Shown piece by piece: positions 19,955-28,653 of a DNA stretch of 64,000 nt. The position numbers were made by a program, and so were the translations under genes. How positions within the stretch are numbered: position 1 is the first letter of the stretch; each line of letters begins with the position of its first letter. This DNA is from Bradyrhizobium ottawaense (GTDB lineage Bacteria; Pseudomonadota; Alphaproteobacteria; Rhizobiales; Xanthobacteraceae): the NCBI RefSeq assembly GCF_900099825.1, contig NZ_LT629693.1, positions 3,607,001 through 3,671,000 on the forward strand. Reading direction: 5' to 3'. The notes beneath the pieces are model-generated. The model was not told where the DNA came from. It did not search any database and saw only the letters and a list, made by a program, of their open reading frames with translations.

Positions 19955-20619
19955 CCGCCCTCGCCGCACTGATCCGGCGGGACATCAGGATAGCGCTGCG
20001 CGTCGGCGGCGGCGCGCTGATCGGTGTGCTGTTTTTCCTGACCGTCACGGTGCTGATGCCGTTCGCGATCGGACCGGATCTGGCGCTGTTGACCCGGCTC
20101 GGCCCCGCGATCCTCTGGCTCGGCGCGCTGCTGGCGAGCCTGCTGACGCTCGATCGCCTGTTCACATCGGACCATGACGACGGTTCCCTCGACCTGATCG
20201 TGATGGGCCGGACCCCGCTGGAACTGGCCTGTGCGGCGAAAGCGCTGGCGCACTGGCTCGCCGCCGGGTTGCCGCTGGTGATCGCAACCCCCGTGCTCGG
20301 GCTGCTGTTGAACCTCGATGCCGCCGCGACCGCGGCGGTGGCGCTGACGCTGTTGGTGGGGACCCCGGCGCTGACCTTTACCGGCATGATCGGCGCGGCG
20401 CTGGCCGTGACATTACATCGCGGCGGGTTGCTGCTGGCGGTGCTGGTACTGCCGCTGTCGATCCCGGTGCTGATCTTCGGCGTCGCGGCCTCGCAGGCCG
20501 CGATATCCGGGCCGCTGTCGTTCGGAACGCCGTTTTCGATCCTCTGCGCGCTGTCGCTGGTGAGTTTCGTGATCGGGCCGTTTGCCGCTGCGGCCAGCCT
20601 GCGGCATGGGTTGGACTAG
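19951..20619 (+). CDS. ccmB: heme exporter protein CcmB
   Basis: A 222-aa inner-membrane subunit with six hydrophobic stretches, beginning near residues 20-40 ([20 protein letters not shown]). [12 protein letters not shown] near residues 70-81 is a typical CcmB loop. It associates with CcmA and CcmC. The start overlaps the ccmA stop by four bases, so translation is coupled. An 86-base gap follows before ccmC, unusual for this otherwise tight operon; it holds a FixK-type box and a 12-codon reading frame with its own ribosome site. Confidence 0.94.
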   Translation: MTALAALIRRDIRIALRVGGGALIGVLFFLTVTVLMPFAIGPDLALLTRLGPAILWLGALLASLLTLDRLFTSDHDDGSLDLIVMGRTPLELACAAKALAHWLAAGLPLVIATPVLGLLLNLDAAATAAVALTLLVGTPALTFTGMIGAALAVTLHRGGLLLAVLVLPLSIPVLIFGVAASQAAISGPLSFGTPFSILCALSLVSFVIGPFAAAASLRHGLD

Positions 20620-20620
20620 T

Positions 20621-20634
20621 TTGACGCCGATCAA
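20621..20634. promoter_or_regulatory. FixK/FNR-type box upstream of ccmC
   Basis: TTGACGCCGATCAA matches the FixK2 consensus TTG(A/C)-N6-(T/G)CAA exactly and the FNR half-sites at 9 of 10 positions. It begins two bases after the ccmB stop and ends 71 bases before the ccmC start, a spacing that suits an activator centred near -41. This would give a micro-oxic internal promoter for ccmCDG. Confidence 0.45.
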
Positions 20635-20650
20635 CTCTCGCGGAGGCGAA

Positions 20651-20689
20651 ATGAAACAAACCAAGCCGCATTGCCTGCCCCGCCGCTGA
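20651..20689 (+). CDS. possible 12-codon upstream reading frame between ccmB and ccmC
   Basis: ATG at 20651 is preceded by a strong ribosome site (CGGAGGCGAA) and reads MKQTKPHCLPRR, then TGA, 16 bases before the ccmC start. It may be a translation-coupling or leader peptide for ccmC, or chance. Nothing else supports it. Confidence 0.25.
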   Translation: MKQTKPHCLPRR

Positions 20690-20705
20690 CGACTATCAGG
20701 ATGCC

Positions 20706-21437
20706 ATGACGCTGCTCGACCTCGCCAACCCCACGAAATTCCTGTCGCTGACGGCGCGCGTGCTGCCGTGGCTGGCGGGCGCGACCGCGATCCTGCTGCT
20801 GATCGGTTTCTATCAATCGGCGATGGCGCCCGACGACTACCAGCAGGGCGCCACCGTCAAGATCATGTTCATCCACGTACCGAACGCGTGGCTGTCGATG
20901 TTCGTCTGGGGCGTGATGAGTCTCTCGGCGCTCGGCACGCTGGTGTGGCGGCATCCGCTCGCCGATGTCGCCGCCAAGGCCGCCGCACCGATCGGCGCCG
21001 CCTTCACCTTCCTCGCGCTGGTCACCGGCTCGCTGTGGGGCCGGCCGATGTGGGGCACCTATTGGGAATGGGACGCGCGGCTGACCTCGGTGCTGATCCT
21101 GTTTCTGATGTATCTCGGCCTGATCGCGCTGTGGCGCGCGGTCGACGATCCCTCGCGGGCGGCGCGGGCCGCCGCGATCCTGACACTGGTCGGCGCGCTC
21201 AACCTGCCGATCATAAAATTCTCGGTCGACTGGTGGAACACGCTGCATCAGCCGGCCTCGGTGATGCGGATGGGTGGACCAACACTCGATAAAGCTTTCC
21301 TGATTCCGTTGCTGGTGATGGCGATCGGATTTTCGCTGCTGTTCGTCACCCTGCATCTGGCGGCGATGCGCAACGAGATCCTGCGCCGCCGCGTCCGAAC
21401 CTTGCAGATGATGCAAGCCAGCCAGCAGGCGGCGTGA
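20706..21437 (+). CDS. ccmC: heme exporter protein CcmC
   Basis: CcmC presents heme to CcmE at the periplasmic face. The 243-aa product has about six membrane helices and the WWD heme-handling motif [13 protein letters not shown] at residues 111-123. A histidine stands in FIHVPNAW (His57) and another in the loop NTLHQPASV, the usual two axial ligands. Four bases separate its stop from ccmD. With the FixK-type box upstream, ccmCDG may be transcribed separately from ccmAB under low oxygen, which is inference. Confidence 0.96.
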   Translation: MTLLDLANPTKFLSLTARVLPWLAGATAILLLIGFYQSAMAPDDYQQGATVKIMFIHVPNAWLSMFVWGVMSLSALGTLVWRHPLADVAAKAAAPIGAAFTFLALVTGSLWGRPMWGTYWEWDARLTSVLILFLMYLGLIALWRAVDDPSRAARAAAILTLVGALNLPIIKFSVDWWNTLHQPASVMRMGGPTLDKAFLIPLLVMAIGFSLLFVTLHLAAMRNEILRRRVRTLQMMQASQQAA

Positions 21438-21441
21438 CGCG

Positions 21442-21618
21442 ATGGCGCTCGGTCCCTACGCCTCCTTCATCGTGACGTCCTATGCGCTGGTGACGGCCGT
21501 GGTGCTGATCCTGATCGCCTGGATCGCGATCGACTATCGCCGGCAGAAGGCGCGGTTGCGCGAACTCGAGGCCAGCGGCGTCACGCGCCGGTCCGGCCGC
21601 AACGCAACGGAAATCTGA
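21442..21618 (+). CDS. ccmD: heme exporter protein CcmD
   Basis: A 58-aa single-helix membrane protein of the CcmABCD complex, needed for release of holo-CcmE. It opens [20 protein letters not shown], typical for CcmD with its GPYxxFI start, continues as one hydrophobic helix to about residue 29, then [13 protein letters not shown], the basic cytoplasmic tail. The start is 4 bases after ccmC, and its TGA overlaps the ATG of ccmG by one base. It is short enough to be missed by standard gene callers. Confidence 0.93.
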   Translation: MALGPYASFIVTSYALVTAVVLILIAWIAIDYRRQKARLRELEASGVTRRSGRNATEI

Positions 21619-22214
21619 TGAGTGAGCCGACGCAATCGGAGGTTCCCCCGCGCAACCGGCGCTGGGTGGTGGCGTTGCCGCTGATCGGCTTCGCCGCCCT
21701 CGCCGGACTGTTTCTGGTGCGGCTGCACGGCGGCGATCCCTCCAAGATCCCCTCGGCCTTGATCGGCCGCCCGGCACCGCAAACCGCGCTGCCGGCGCTG
21801 GAAGGCCTCGTCGTCAACGGCGCCGCGGTGCCGGGGCTCGATCCGTCAGCGTTCAAGGGCAAGGTCAGCGTCGTCAACGTCTGGGCGTCCTGGTGCGTGC
21901 CCTGCCACGACGAAGCGCCGCTGTTCGTTCAACTGGCCAACGACAAGCGGCTGCAGGTCGTCGGCATCAACTACAAGGATTCCCCCGACAACGCCCGCCG
22001 CTTCCTCGGCCGCTACGGCAATCCGTTCGGCATCGTCGGTGTCGATGCCAACGGCCGCGGCTCGATCGAGTGGGGCGTCTACGGCGTGCCCGAGACCTTC
22101 GTGGTCGGCCGCGAAGGCACCATCCTCTACAAGATGGTCGGGCCGGTGACGCCTGACAATATCGACAGTGTGCTGAAGGTTGAGATCGAGAAGGCGCTGA
22201 GAGCGGGGACGTAA
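21618..22214 (+). CDS. ccmG: thiol:disulfide interchange protein CcmG/DsbE
   Basis: A membrane-anchored periplasmic thioredoxin that keeps apocytochrome c cysteines reduced for heme ligation. The 198-aa protein has one N-terminal helix (residues about 17-35, VVALPLIGFAALAGLFLVR) and the active site WASWCVPC with Cys93 and Cys96. GVYGVPETFVV carries the cis-proline typical of DsbE. It is the last gene of the ccmABCDG operon. The remaining System I genes (ccmE, ccmF, ccmH) are not in this window. Confidence 0.95.
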   Translation: MSEPTQSEVPPRNRRWVVALPLIGFAALAGLFLVRLHGGDPSKIPSALIGRPAPQTALPALEGLVVNGAAVPGLDPSAFKGKVSVVNVWASWCVPCHDEAPLFVQLANDKRLQVVGINYKDSPDNARRFLGRYGNPFGIVGVDANGRGSIEWGVYGVPETFVVGREGTILYKMVGPVTPDNIDSVLKVEIEKALRAGT

Positions 22215-22326
22215 ACCCAAATATTTCCGGCCTTTTATCTGCCGTTCATTCTGGGGCCATGGCGCCGCCATGAATCCGAAGCTAGCTTAATGGCGTTACT
22301 TAAACCGTCCTTGGAGGGACACTTCT

Positions 22327-22695
22327 ATGCGTCATTTTACCCTCGCTTCCGTTCTCGCTACCGCGCTCACTTTGGGCATGCTGACGGCGACCCCGTCGAT
22401 GGCCCAGACGGCGCAGCCCGCCGCCAAATCCGACGGCAAGATGATGGCGCCGGCTCCGAAGGCGCCCGCCGCCGAGTCGAAGATGGCGCCCGCGCCGAAG
22501 GTTGAGTTGCTGGATATCAACACCGCAACCGCCGACCAGCTCGACGCGTTGCCCGGCATCGGCAAGGCCTATTCGGCCAAGATCATCGCGGGCCGCCCCT
22601 ACAAGGGCAAGGACGACCTGGTGAACAAGGACATCGTCCCGCAGAAGACCTATGACGGGATCAAGGACAAGATCATCGCCAAGCAGAAGAGCTGA
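22327..22695 (+). CDS. exported helix-hairpin-helix protein (ComEA-like domain)
   Basis: A 122-aa protein with a signal peptide ([20 protein letters not shown], cleavage probably after SMAQ near residue 27), an Ala/Pro/Lys-rich linker, and a C-terminal helix-hairpin-helix domain: [20 protein letters not shown] (near residues 61-80) and then [18 protein letters not shown]. This is the ComEA/T2SK-type fold that binds DNA without sequence preference. Its periplasmic location suggests DNA binding there, perhaps for uptake, but no competence genes are near. GGAGGG precedes the start, and a strong terminator follows. Confidence 0.87.
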   Translation: MRHFTLASVLATALTLGMLTATPSMAQTAQPAAKSDGKMMAPAPKAPAAESKMAPAPKVELLDINTATADQLDALPGIGKAYSAKIIAGRPYKGKDDLVNKDIVPQKTYDGIKDKIIAKQKS

Positions 22696-22718
22696 TTGCG
22701 TCCAGCCTCGATCTGAAG

Positions 22719-22754
22719 AACGCATCGGCGCCCTGCGCCGGTGCGTTTTTCTTT
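22719..22754 (+). terminator. intrinsic terminator after the helix-hairpin-helix gene
   Basis: ACGCATCGGCGC, loop CCT, GCGCCGGTGCGT, then TTTTCTTT. Confidence 0.88.
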
Positions 22755-22770
22755 GGCGATTCGCTCACCC

Positions 22771-22898
22771 CGTGCCCCGGACGCAGTGCATCGCGAAGCG
22801 GTGCGCTGCAGAGCCGGGGCCCATCGTGCGGGGCGAGAAGTGTGGGTCCCGGCTCTGCGTCGCATCGTGAAGAACGCTGCGCCGCGGCCGGGACACGC
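22771..22898. repeat. dispersed palindromic repeat, family G
   Basis: Begins near CCGTGCCCCGGACGCAGTGC and ends GCCGCGGCCGGGACACG, with GCAGAGCCGGGGCCCA and its inverted form TGTGGGTCCCGGCTCTGC in the centre. Only one copy is in the window. Confidence 0.6.
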
Positions 22899-22903
22899 AA
22901 CAA

Positions 22904-23503
22904 CTACTTCCGCACATCCCCGCCGTCCGCCTCGCTCGCCTCGAGCGTGGCCGGCTCCAGATGGTAGCGCTTGGTCAGCGGCATCTGCGCGATCGCAAAA
23001 ACCATCGTCAGCGGCGTCACGCCGAACACCTTGAAGTTCACCCAGAAGTCGGTCGACTGGGTGCGCCAGATGATTTCGTTCAAAATCGCCATGCCGAAGA
23101 AGAACAGCGCCCAGCGCAGCGTCAGGATGCGCCAGCCCTGCGGCGTCAGGTTGAACATCTGGTCGAACATGATGGCGATGAAGGAGCGGCCGAACAAAAG
23201 CCCGCCGCCGAGGATCGCGGCGAACAGGCCGTAGATGATGGTCGGCTTCACCTTGATGAAGGTTTCGTCGTGCAGCACCAGGGTCAGCGTGCCGAACACG
23301 ATGACGATGACGCCGGTGACGACCGCCATGATCGGAATGTGCCGCGTCACCACATAGGACGCGATCATCGCCGCCACGATCGCCACCATGAACGCGCCGG
23401 TGGCGACGAACAGATTAGCTTTGGCGTTGGCGACAAAGAACACCAGCAGCGGACCGAGTTCGGTCGCGAGCTTGAACAGCGGGTGCGGCTGGGTCTTGTC
23501 CAT
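22904..23503 (-). CDS. yciB: septation protein A / inner membrane protein YciB
   Basis: A 199-aa inner-membrane protein of the YciB/IspZ family with about five to six helices. The ATG at 23503 gives [20 protein letters not shown], the standard start; a longer frame runs into repeat sequence. [38 protein letters not shown], and [16 protein letters not shown] are family segments. Homologues affect cell length, division and envelope synthesis, by an unknown mechanism. It follows ftsY on the minus strand with a family A repeat between, so it may be separately transcribed. Confidence 0.93.
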   Translation of the reverse strand: MDKTQPHPLFKLATELGPLLVFFVANAKANLFVATGAFMVAIVAAMIASYVVTRHIPIMAVVTGVIVIVFGTLTLVLHDETFIKVKPTIIYGLFAAILGGGLLFGRSFIAIMFDQMFNLTPQGWRILTLRWALFFFGMAILNEIIWRTQSTDFWVNFKVFGVTPLTMVFAIAQMPLTKRYHLEPATLEASEADGGDVRK

Positions 23504-23518
23504 TTCATTCCCTGTGTT

Positions 23519-23640
23519 GCCGTCATCACCCGCCTTGTGCGCAATTGCGCACTGGAGCGGGTGATCCAGTATTCCAAAGCGCCTCGATTCCAATCAGCGG
23601 CGCGGCGTACTGGATGCCCCGCCTGCGCGGGGCATGACAA
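23519..23640. repeat. dispersed palindromic repeat, family A
   Basis: Starts GCCGTCATCACCCGCCTTGT and closes TGCCCCGCCTGCGCGGGGCATGAC; lies between yciB and ftsY. Confidence 0.65.
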
Positions 23641-23648
23641 GTTAAAAC

Positions 23649-24596
23649 CTAAGACTCAATCCCTGCGATCGCGTTGGCGAAATCCCGCGCGGTGAACGGC
23701 GCCAGGTCGTCGACGCCCTCGCCGACGCCGATGAAGTGCACCGGCAGTTTGAACTTCTCCGCCAGCGCCACCAGAATGCCGCCGCGCGCGGTACCGTCGA
23801 GCTTGGTCATCACGAGACCGGTGACCCCTGCGGTACGATGAAATGCCTCGACCTGCGACAGCGCATTTTGTCCCACCGTGGCGTCGAGCACCAGCAGCAC
23901 CGCATGCGGCGCCGAGGCGTCGACCTTCTTGATGACGCGAACGACCTTTTCCAGTTCGTTCATCAGCTCGGCCTTGTTCTGCAGCCGGCCGGCGGTATCG
24001 ACCAGCAGCACGTCGATCTTCTGCTCTTTGGCGGCGGTCAGCGCATTGAAGGCAAGGCTTGCCGAATCCGAACCCTGCGCACCGGCGATCACCGGCGATC
24101 GGGTGCGCTCGCCCCAGACCTTCAACTGCTCGATCGCCGCGGCACGAAAGGTGTCGCCGGCCGCCAGCATCAGCGTGCGACCCTCGGCGGAAAGTTTCGC
24201 CGCGAGCTTGCCGATGGTGGTGGTCTTGCCGGAGCCGTTGACGCCGACCACCAGAATGACGAACGGCTTTTGCGACGAGTCGATCTCCAGCGGCTTTGCC
24301 ACCGGCGACAGCACCTTCTCGACTTCGGTCGCGACCACCGTCTTGACGTCGTCGGCCGAGATCGCCTTGTCGTAGCGGCCGGCGCCGACGGCGGTCGCGA
24401 TGCGGCCGGCGACTTCGGTGCCGAGATCGGCGCGCAGCAGCACATCCTCGATATCGTCGAGCATGGCGCGGTCGAGCTTGCGTTTGGTGACGAGGTCGGC
24501 AACGGCGGACCCAAGCGAACTCGAGGTTCGCTTCAGGCCGCCCGAGAGCCGCCGCCACCAGCTCAATTTGGGGGTTCCGGGAGTGGTATCGTTCAT
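23649..24596 (-). CDS. ftsY: signal recognition particle receptor FtsY
   Basis: The SRP receptor GTPase that docks ribosome-nascent chain complexes at the membrane. The 315-aa protein has only a short N-terminal region, as in many alphaproteobacteria, with no long acidic A domain. The NG domain shows GVNGSGKTTTIGK (from residue 118; P-loop), DTAGRLQNK and the specificity motif TKLDGTARGG. Its partner Ffh is encoded at 31 kb. Only 28 bases separate its start from the divergent pseudouridine synthase gene. Confidence 0.97.
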   Translation of the reverse strand: MNDTTPGTPKLSWWRRLSGGLKRTSSSLGSAVADLVTKRKLDRAMLDDIEDVLLRADLGTEVAGRIATAVGAGRYDKAISADDVKTVVATEVEKVLSPVAKPLEIDSSQKPFVILVVGVNGSGKTTTIGKLAAKLSAEGRTLMLAAGDTFRAAAIEQLKVWGERTRSPVIAGAQGSDSASLAFNALTAAKEQKIDVLLVDTAGRLQNKAELMNELEKVVRVIKKVDASAPHAVLLVLDATVGQNALSQVEAFHRTAGVTGLVMTKLDGTARGGILVALAEKFKLPVHFIGVGEGVDDLAPFTARDFANAIAGIES

Positions 24597-24624
24597 GTCG
24601 GCGCTGTGTTAGCGGTTTCGCGCC

Positions 24625-25389
24625 ATGAGCGAAAGTCACAACAAGCCGTTCGACGTTTCCCCGGCATCACTTGATGTCCGCGGGAAATCGTTTGATATCC
24701 CAGGCCTTTCGGCGGAAGAAATCCAGGCCCGCGTGCTCCACCGCGACGGCCTGATGCTTGTCATCAACAAGCCCGCCGGCCTGCCGGTGCATCGCGGCCC
24801 CAAGGGCGGCGCCAATCTGGAGGCCTCGTTCGACGGCCTGCGATACGGCCTGCCGCGGCCGCCGGTGCTGGCCCACCGGCTCGATAAGGATACCTCCGGC
24901 TGTCTGGTGCTGGGCCGCCACCGCAAGGCCACCGCTTCGCTTGGCCTGCTGTTCAAGCACGGCAAGATTTCCAAGACCTATTGGGCGGTGGTCGAAGGTG
25001 GACCCAGCGAGGACGAAGGCACCATCGACATGCCGCTCGGCCGCCTCAACGAGGAACGGGGCTGGTGGCAGAAGCCGGACCCGGACGGTCAAAAAGCCGT
25101 CACCAACTGGAAAGTCTGCGGACGCGGCGATGGCCTCTGTTGGCTGGCGCTGGAGCCGGTCACCGGCCGCACCCATCAACTGCGCGTGCACACGTCAGCC
25201 ACGGGCTGGCCGATCGTCGGCGACAACATCTATGGCAGCGGCCCGCGTTTCGGCGAGCCGATCCTGCATCTGCATTCGCGCGAGATCGGGATTCCGATTT
25301 CGCGAAACAAGGAGCCGGTGCGCGTCGTGGCGCCGGCGCCGGAACATATGCATGAGCGGCTGCGCAAGTGCGGCTGGAACGGGGAGTAG
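24625..25389 (+). CDS. RluA-family pseudouridine synthase
   Basis: A 254-aa pseudouridine synthase with no S4 domain. The catalytic motif HRLDKDTSG has Asp87 as nucleophile. VINKPAGLPVHRGPKGG (residues 47-63) and GRTHQLRVHTSATGWPIVGD are the other family blocks. The target uridine (rRNA or tRNA) cannot be told from sequence; single-domain members include RluA, TruC and RluF-like types. It diverges from ftsY with a 28-base gap, so the two promoters must overlap. Confidence 0.92.
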   Translation: MSESHNKPFDVSPASLDVRGKSFDIPGLSAEEIQARVLHRDGLMLVINKPAGLPVHRGPKGGANLEASFDGLRYGLPRPPVLAHRLDKDTSGCLVLGRHRKATASLGLLFKHGKISKTYWAVVEGGPSEDEGTIDMPLGRLNEERGWWQKPDPDGQKAVTNWKVCGRGDGLCWLALEPVTGRTHQLRVHTSATGWPIVGDNIYGSGPRFGEPILHLHSREIGIPISRNKEPVRVVAPAPEHMHERLRKCGWNGE

Positions 25390-25415
25390 CTTCCTCCCCC
25401 TCTCCCACCCTCCTT

Positions 25416-25520
25416 TGTCATCATCCGCGAAAGCGGATGATCCAGTACTCCAGAGACGGGTGTGATTGAATCGAGAAGCCGCGGCGTACTGGGTCGCCCG
25501 GTCAAGCCGGGCGATGACAG
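25416..25520. repeat. dispersed palindromic repeat, family A
   Basis: TGTCATCATCCGCGAAAGCG with an inverted counterpart ending CAAGCCGGGCGATGACA. It sits between the convergent ends of the pseudouridine synthase and mtaB genes. Confidence 0.65.
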
Positions 25521-25521
25521 C

Positions 25522-26787
25522 TCACACTGTCAACCGCGAACCATCATTTCCCGTGACAACCAGCGCCATCACCGCGCCCGGCATTTCACCCTCAATCGCC
25601 ACGGGGAGGAAATGCTCGGTGCGGCCCTGGCTCCCGCTCTCGATCAAAACCTGACGCGTTGCGCCCGTCTCCGACGCCAGACGCCTTTGCAACGCCGCCT
25701 CACCCGCCGCGCGCAATCGCTTCGCGCGTTGCTTGATCGCCTCGCCCGCCACCTGCGGCATCCGCGCCGCCGGCGTGCCCGGGCGCCTGGAGTAGGGAAA
25801 CACATGCAGGAAGGTGAGATCGCATTCATCGACCAGGTCCCGCGAACGGGAAAACATCTCTTCCGTCTCGGTCGGAAAGCCCGCGATGATGTCGGCACCA
25901 ACAGCAATATCCGGCCGCAGCCGCCGCACATGCGCGCAAAATTCAATGGCGTCGCGGCGCGAATGCCGCCGTTTCATCCGCTTCAGAATCAGATCGTCGC
26001 CGGACTGCAGCGACAGATGCAGATGCGGCATCAGCCGCGCATCGTCCGCGATGACGTCGAGCAGGTCGCGGTCGGCCTCGATCGAATCGATCGACGAGAT
26101 CCGAAGGCGCTTCAGTTCCGGGACATGCCGCAGGATCTGTTTTGTGAGCTGCCCGAGCTTCGGTTCGCCCGGTAGATCGGCACCGTAGCTCGTCATGTCG
26201 ACGCCGGTCAGCACGATCTCGGCATGGCCGTGCGCGGTCAACGCGCGGACCTGATCGACCACGGCGCCCATCGGTACCGAGCGCGAATTGCCGCGGCCGT
26301 AAGGGATGATGCAGAAGGTGCAGCGGTGGTCGCAGCCGTTCTGCACCTGCACGAACACCCGCGGCAGGCCGGTCTTGAAGCCGTCGAGCAGATGCGGCGC
26401 CATTTCCTTCACCGACATGATGTCGGCGACCGCGATTTTTTCGCTGGCCTCGATGCCAAAGCCGCCATCGAACGCGGAGCGCGCGTCGCGCCAGGCCTGC
26501 CCGCGCATTTTATCGTCATTGCCGACGACGCGATCGACCTCGCTCATTGCGGCAAACATGTCCGGCTGAGTCTGCGCCGCGCAGCCGGTGACGACGATGC
26601 GCACGTCCGGCCGTTCGCGCTTCAGCCGCCGGATCGATTGCCGCGCCTGCGCCACCGCCTCGTTGGTGACGGCGCAACTGTTGATGACGACGGTATCGGC
26701 AAGCCCGGCGCGCTCGGCCTCTTGCGCGATCACCTCGGACTCGAAGGCGTTGAGGCGGCAGCCGAAGGTGAGGACGTCGACGCTCAT
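25522..26787 (-). CDS. mtaB: tRNA (N6-threonylcarbamoyladenosine(37)-C2)-methylthiotransferase MtaB
   Basis: A radical-SAM enzyme that converts t6A37 to ms2t6A37 in tRNAs reading ANN codons. The 421-aa product has the N-terminal UPF0004 domain with cluster cysteines Cys10, Cys38 and Cys69, the radical-SAM motif CDHRCTFC with Cys152, Cys156 and Cys159, and a C-terminal TRAM-like region. The opening VDVLTFGCRLNAFESE separates MtaB from MiaB. It is 14 bases downstream of dapF and almost certainly co-transcribed with it. Confidence 0.94.
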   Translation of the reverse strand: MSVDVLTFGCRLNAFESEVIAQEAERAGLADTVVINSCAVTNEAVAQARQSIRRLKRERPDVRIVVTGCAAQTQPDMFAAMSEVDRVVGNDDKMRGQAWRDARSAFDGGFGIEASEKIAVADIMSVKEMAPHLLDGFKTGLPRVFVQVQNGCDHRCTFCIIPYGRGNSRSVPMGAVVDQVRALTAHGHAEIVLTGVDMTSYGADLPGEPKLGQLTKQILRHVPELKRLRISSIDSIEADRDLLDVIADDARLMPHLHLSLQSGDDLILKRMKRRHSRRDAIEFCAHVRRLRPDIAVGADIIAGFPTETEEMFSRSRDLVDECDLTFLHVFPYSRRPGTPAARMPQVAGEAIKQRAKRLRAAGEAALQRRLASETGATRQVLIESGSQGRTEHFLPVAIEGEMPGAVMALVVTGNDGSRLTV

Positions 26788-26801
26788 CTCACGCCAGCCC
26801 C

Positions 26802-27674
26802 TTAAGCAACCGACGCGAACAGCGCCGGGTCGAACCGGCCCTCATATTCGAAATCGGCGGTGCCGGTCATCAGCACGTGGTCGTCGCGCTCGCGCCATTC
26901 GATCGAAAGCTTGCCGCCGGGCAGCGTCATTTCAACCGTGCGGTTGGCGCGCTTGAGCCGGGCCGCCGCGACCGCGGTCGCACAAGCCGCCGAGCCGCAG
27001 GCCCGGGTCAATCCGGCGCCGCGCTCCCAGGTGCGCATCGTGATGTGGTCGCGATCGACGATATGGGCCAGCGTGATGTTGGCGCGCTCGGGGAAAATCG
27101 GGTGATTTTCCAGGAGCGGCCCAAAGCGTTCGAGGTCGTAGGCGTTGACGTCGTCGACCCAGAAGATCGCATGCGGGTTGCCCATGCTCACCACCGAGGG
27201 CGAATGCAGGATCGGCGCGTCGATCGGCCCGACCTGCAATTCGATGTAGCGGGTGTCGCGAAATTCTTCCGCCAGCGGAATATCCTGCCAGCCGAACTTC
27301 GGCGCACCCATGTCGATCGTATAGAGATCGGGCGCCGGACCCTGCCAGCAGTTCAACAGCCCGGCGCGGGTCTCGAACGTCGCGGCGGACTGGCCGGTCT
27401 TCTCGAACAGGCGGCGCACCACGCAGCGCATGCCGTTGCCGCAGGCGCCGGATTCCGAGCCGTCATTGTTGTAGATCTTGATGAAGGCCTCGGTGCCCTG
27501 CAGCCGCGGCGGCTGCAGCACCATCAACTGGTCATAGGGCACACCGGCGGGCGATGCCACCGCGCGCGCCTCCTCGGCCGTGACGCCGGCCTTCGAATCG
27601 CGCAGATCCACGACGACGATTTCGTTGCCGATCCCGTTCATCTTGGCAAAGGCGTGATTGGCGAGCGCGCTCAT
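26802..27674 (-). CDS. dapF: diaminopimelate epimerase
   Basis: It converts LL- to meso-diaminopimelate for lysine and peptidoglycan synthesis. From the ATG at 27674 ([20 protein letters not shown]) it has 290 aa. The two catalytic cysteines are Cys78 in GACGNGMRC and Cys226 in TRACGSAAC. The longer open frame upstream is not family-like. With asd at 43.4 kb this window holds two steps of the lysine branch. It is transcribed with mtaB. Confidence 0.96.
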   Translation of the reverse strand: MSALANHAFAKMNGIGNEIVVVDLRDSKAGVTAEEARAVASPAGVPYDQLMVLQPPRLQGTEAFIKIYNNDGSESGACGNGMRCVVRRLFEKTGQSAATFETRAGLLNCWQGPAPDLYTIDMGAPKFGWQDIPLAEEFRDTRYIELQVGPIDAPILHSPSVVSMGNPHAIFWVDDVNAYDLERFGPLLENHPIFPERANITLAHIVDRDHITMRTWERGAGLTRACGSAACATAVAAARLKRANRTVEMTLPGGKLSIEWRERDDHVLMTGTADFEYEGRFDPALFASVA

Positions 27675-27874
27675 GGATTTTCCTAATTTCCGCCTGCTTA
27701 TATGGCGAATGTTGGCCAATTGCCTAGTGCGCAGAGGTGCATGACGCATCTGTCATGGGACGAAAGCACGCCCCGCGTGTTAGGAACCCGTTGCGCCTTT
27801 TGCGGGCATCGGCCGGGACACGCCGCGAGCGCTTGATGTGCCGCAGGCGCTTTGGTGGGATGGAGAATACCTGA

Positions 27875-28648
27875 ATGAACCGTATCCGCAGTTTCCGCTC
27901 GGCCCTGGTCGCGCTGATATCAGTCGCGGCGATCGCGCTTGCCGGCGCCGCCCTGGCGCAGACCCCGGCCGCCACGCCAACCCCGAGCCCGCAGGCCACC
28001 CCGGCACCGCCCGCCTCCGCACCCTCCACGGCGACACCGGCGGCTACACCCACCCCGGCCGCATCGGCCACACCAGCACCGGCTGCGACGCCGGCCCCGG
28101 TCGCGAGCCCGTCGGCAGCACCCTCACCCCCGCCGGCAACCGCACAGACCCCGGCCGCCCCGCCGCCCGCCGCGACCGTCCAGACCGCCGACCCCTTCGG
28201 CGAGCCGTTCGTGCTGGAGCCCAAAAAGGTGGTGGTCATGAAGGGCACCGCCAATTGGGATGCGGCGTTCGACACCCTGATCGATTCGTTCAAGGCGCTG
28301 ACTGCGCTGCTCGACAAGCAGGGCATCAAGGCGGCAGGCAATTCGATGATCGTCTACACCTCGACCGACGATACCGGCTTCACCTTCCTGGCCGAAATTC
28401 CGGTCGAACAGGATCCGAAGAACCTCGCCAAGGACATGAGCATGGGCAAATCGCCCGAGGGCAACGCGCTGAAATTCGTCCATCGCGGCTCCTACGACAA
28501 CATGGACAACACCTATGAGGCGATCACCAATCACCTCGACGACAAGAAGCTGGAAGCCAAGGACACCTTCATCGAGGAATACATCACCGATCCCTTGAAG
28601 ACGGCCGAAGACAAGCTGGTGATCAACGTCTATGTGCCGCTGAAGTGA
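27875..28648 (+). CDS. exported protein with a GyrI-like effector-binding domain
   Basis: A 257-aa protein with three parts: a signal peptide (residues 1 to about 28, ending GAALAQ), a Pro/Ala/Thr-rich linker of some 75 residues, and a C-terminal domain from about residue 110 resembling the GyrI/SOUL-type small-molecule-binding fold, ending KLVINVYVPLK as these domains do. GyrI-like domains are normally cytosolic effector-binding modules of regulators, so an exported version is unusual. Its stop lies 5 bases before the SIMPL gene, suggesting a two-gene exported unit. Ligand unknown. Confidence 0.75.
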   Translation: MNRIRSFRSALVALISVAAIALAGAALAQTPAATPTPSPQATPAPPASAPSTATPAATPTPAASATPAPAATPAPVASPSAAPSPPPATAQTPAAPPPAATVQTADPFGEPFVLEPKKVVVMKGTANWDAAFDTLIDSFKALTALLDKQGIKAAGNSMIVYTSTDDTGFTFLAEIPVEQDPKNLAKDMSMGKSPEGNALKFVHRGSYDNMDNTYEAITNHLDDKKLEAKDTFIEEYITDPLKTAEDKLVINVYVPLK

Positions 28649-28653
28649 GACCC

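Noticed and set aside
28645..28647. GTG at 28645 as the start of the SIMPL gene, overlapping the previous stop
   Set aside because: The ATG at 28654 gives a cleaner signal peptide start (Met-Lys-His); the three extra residues add nothing. It remains possible.
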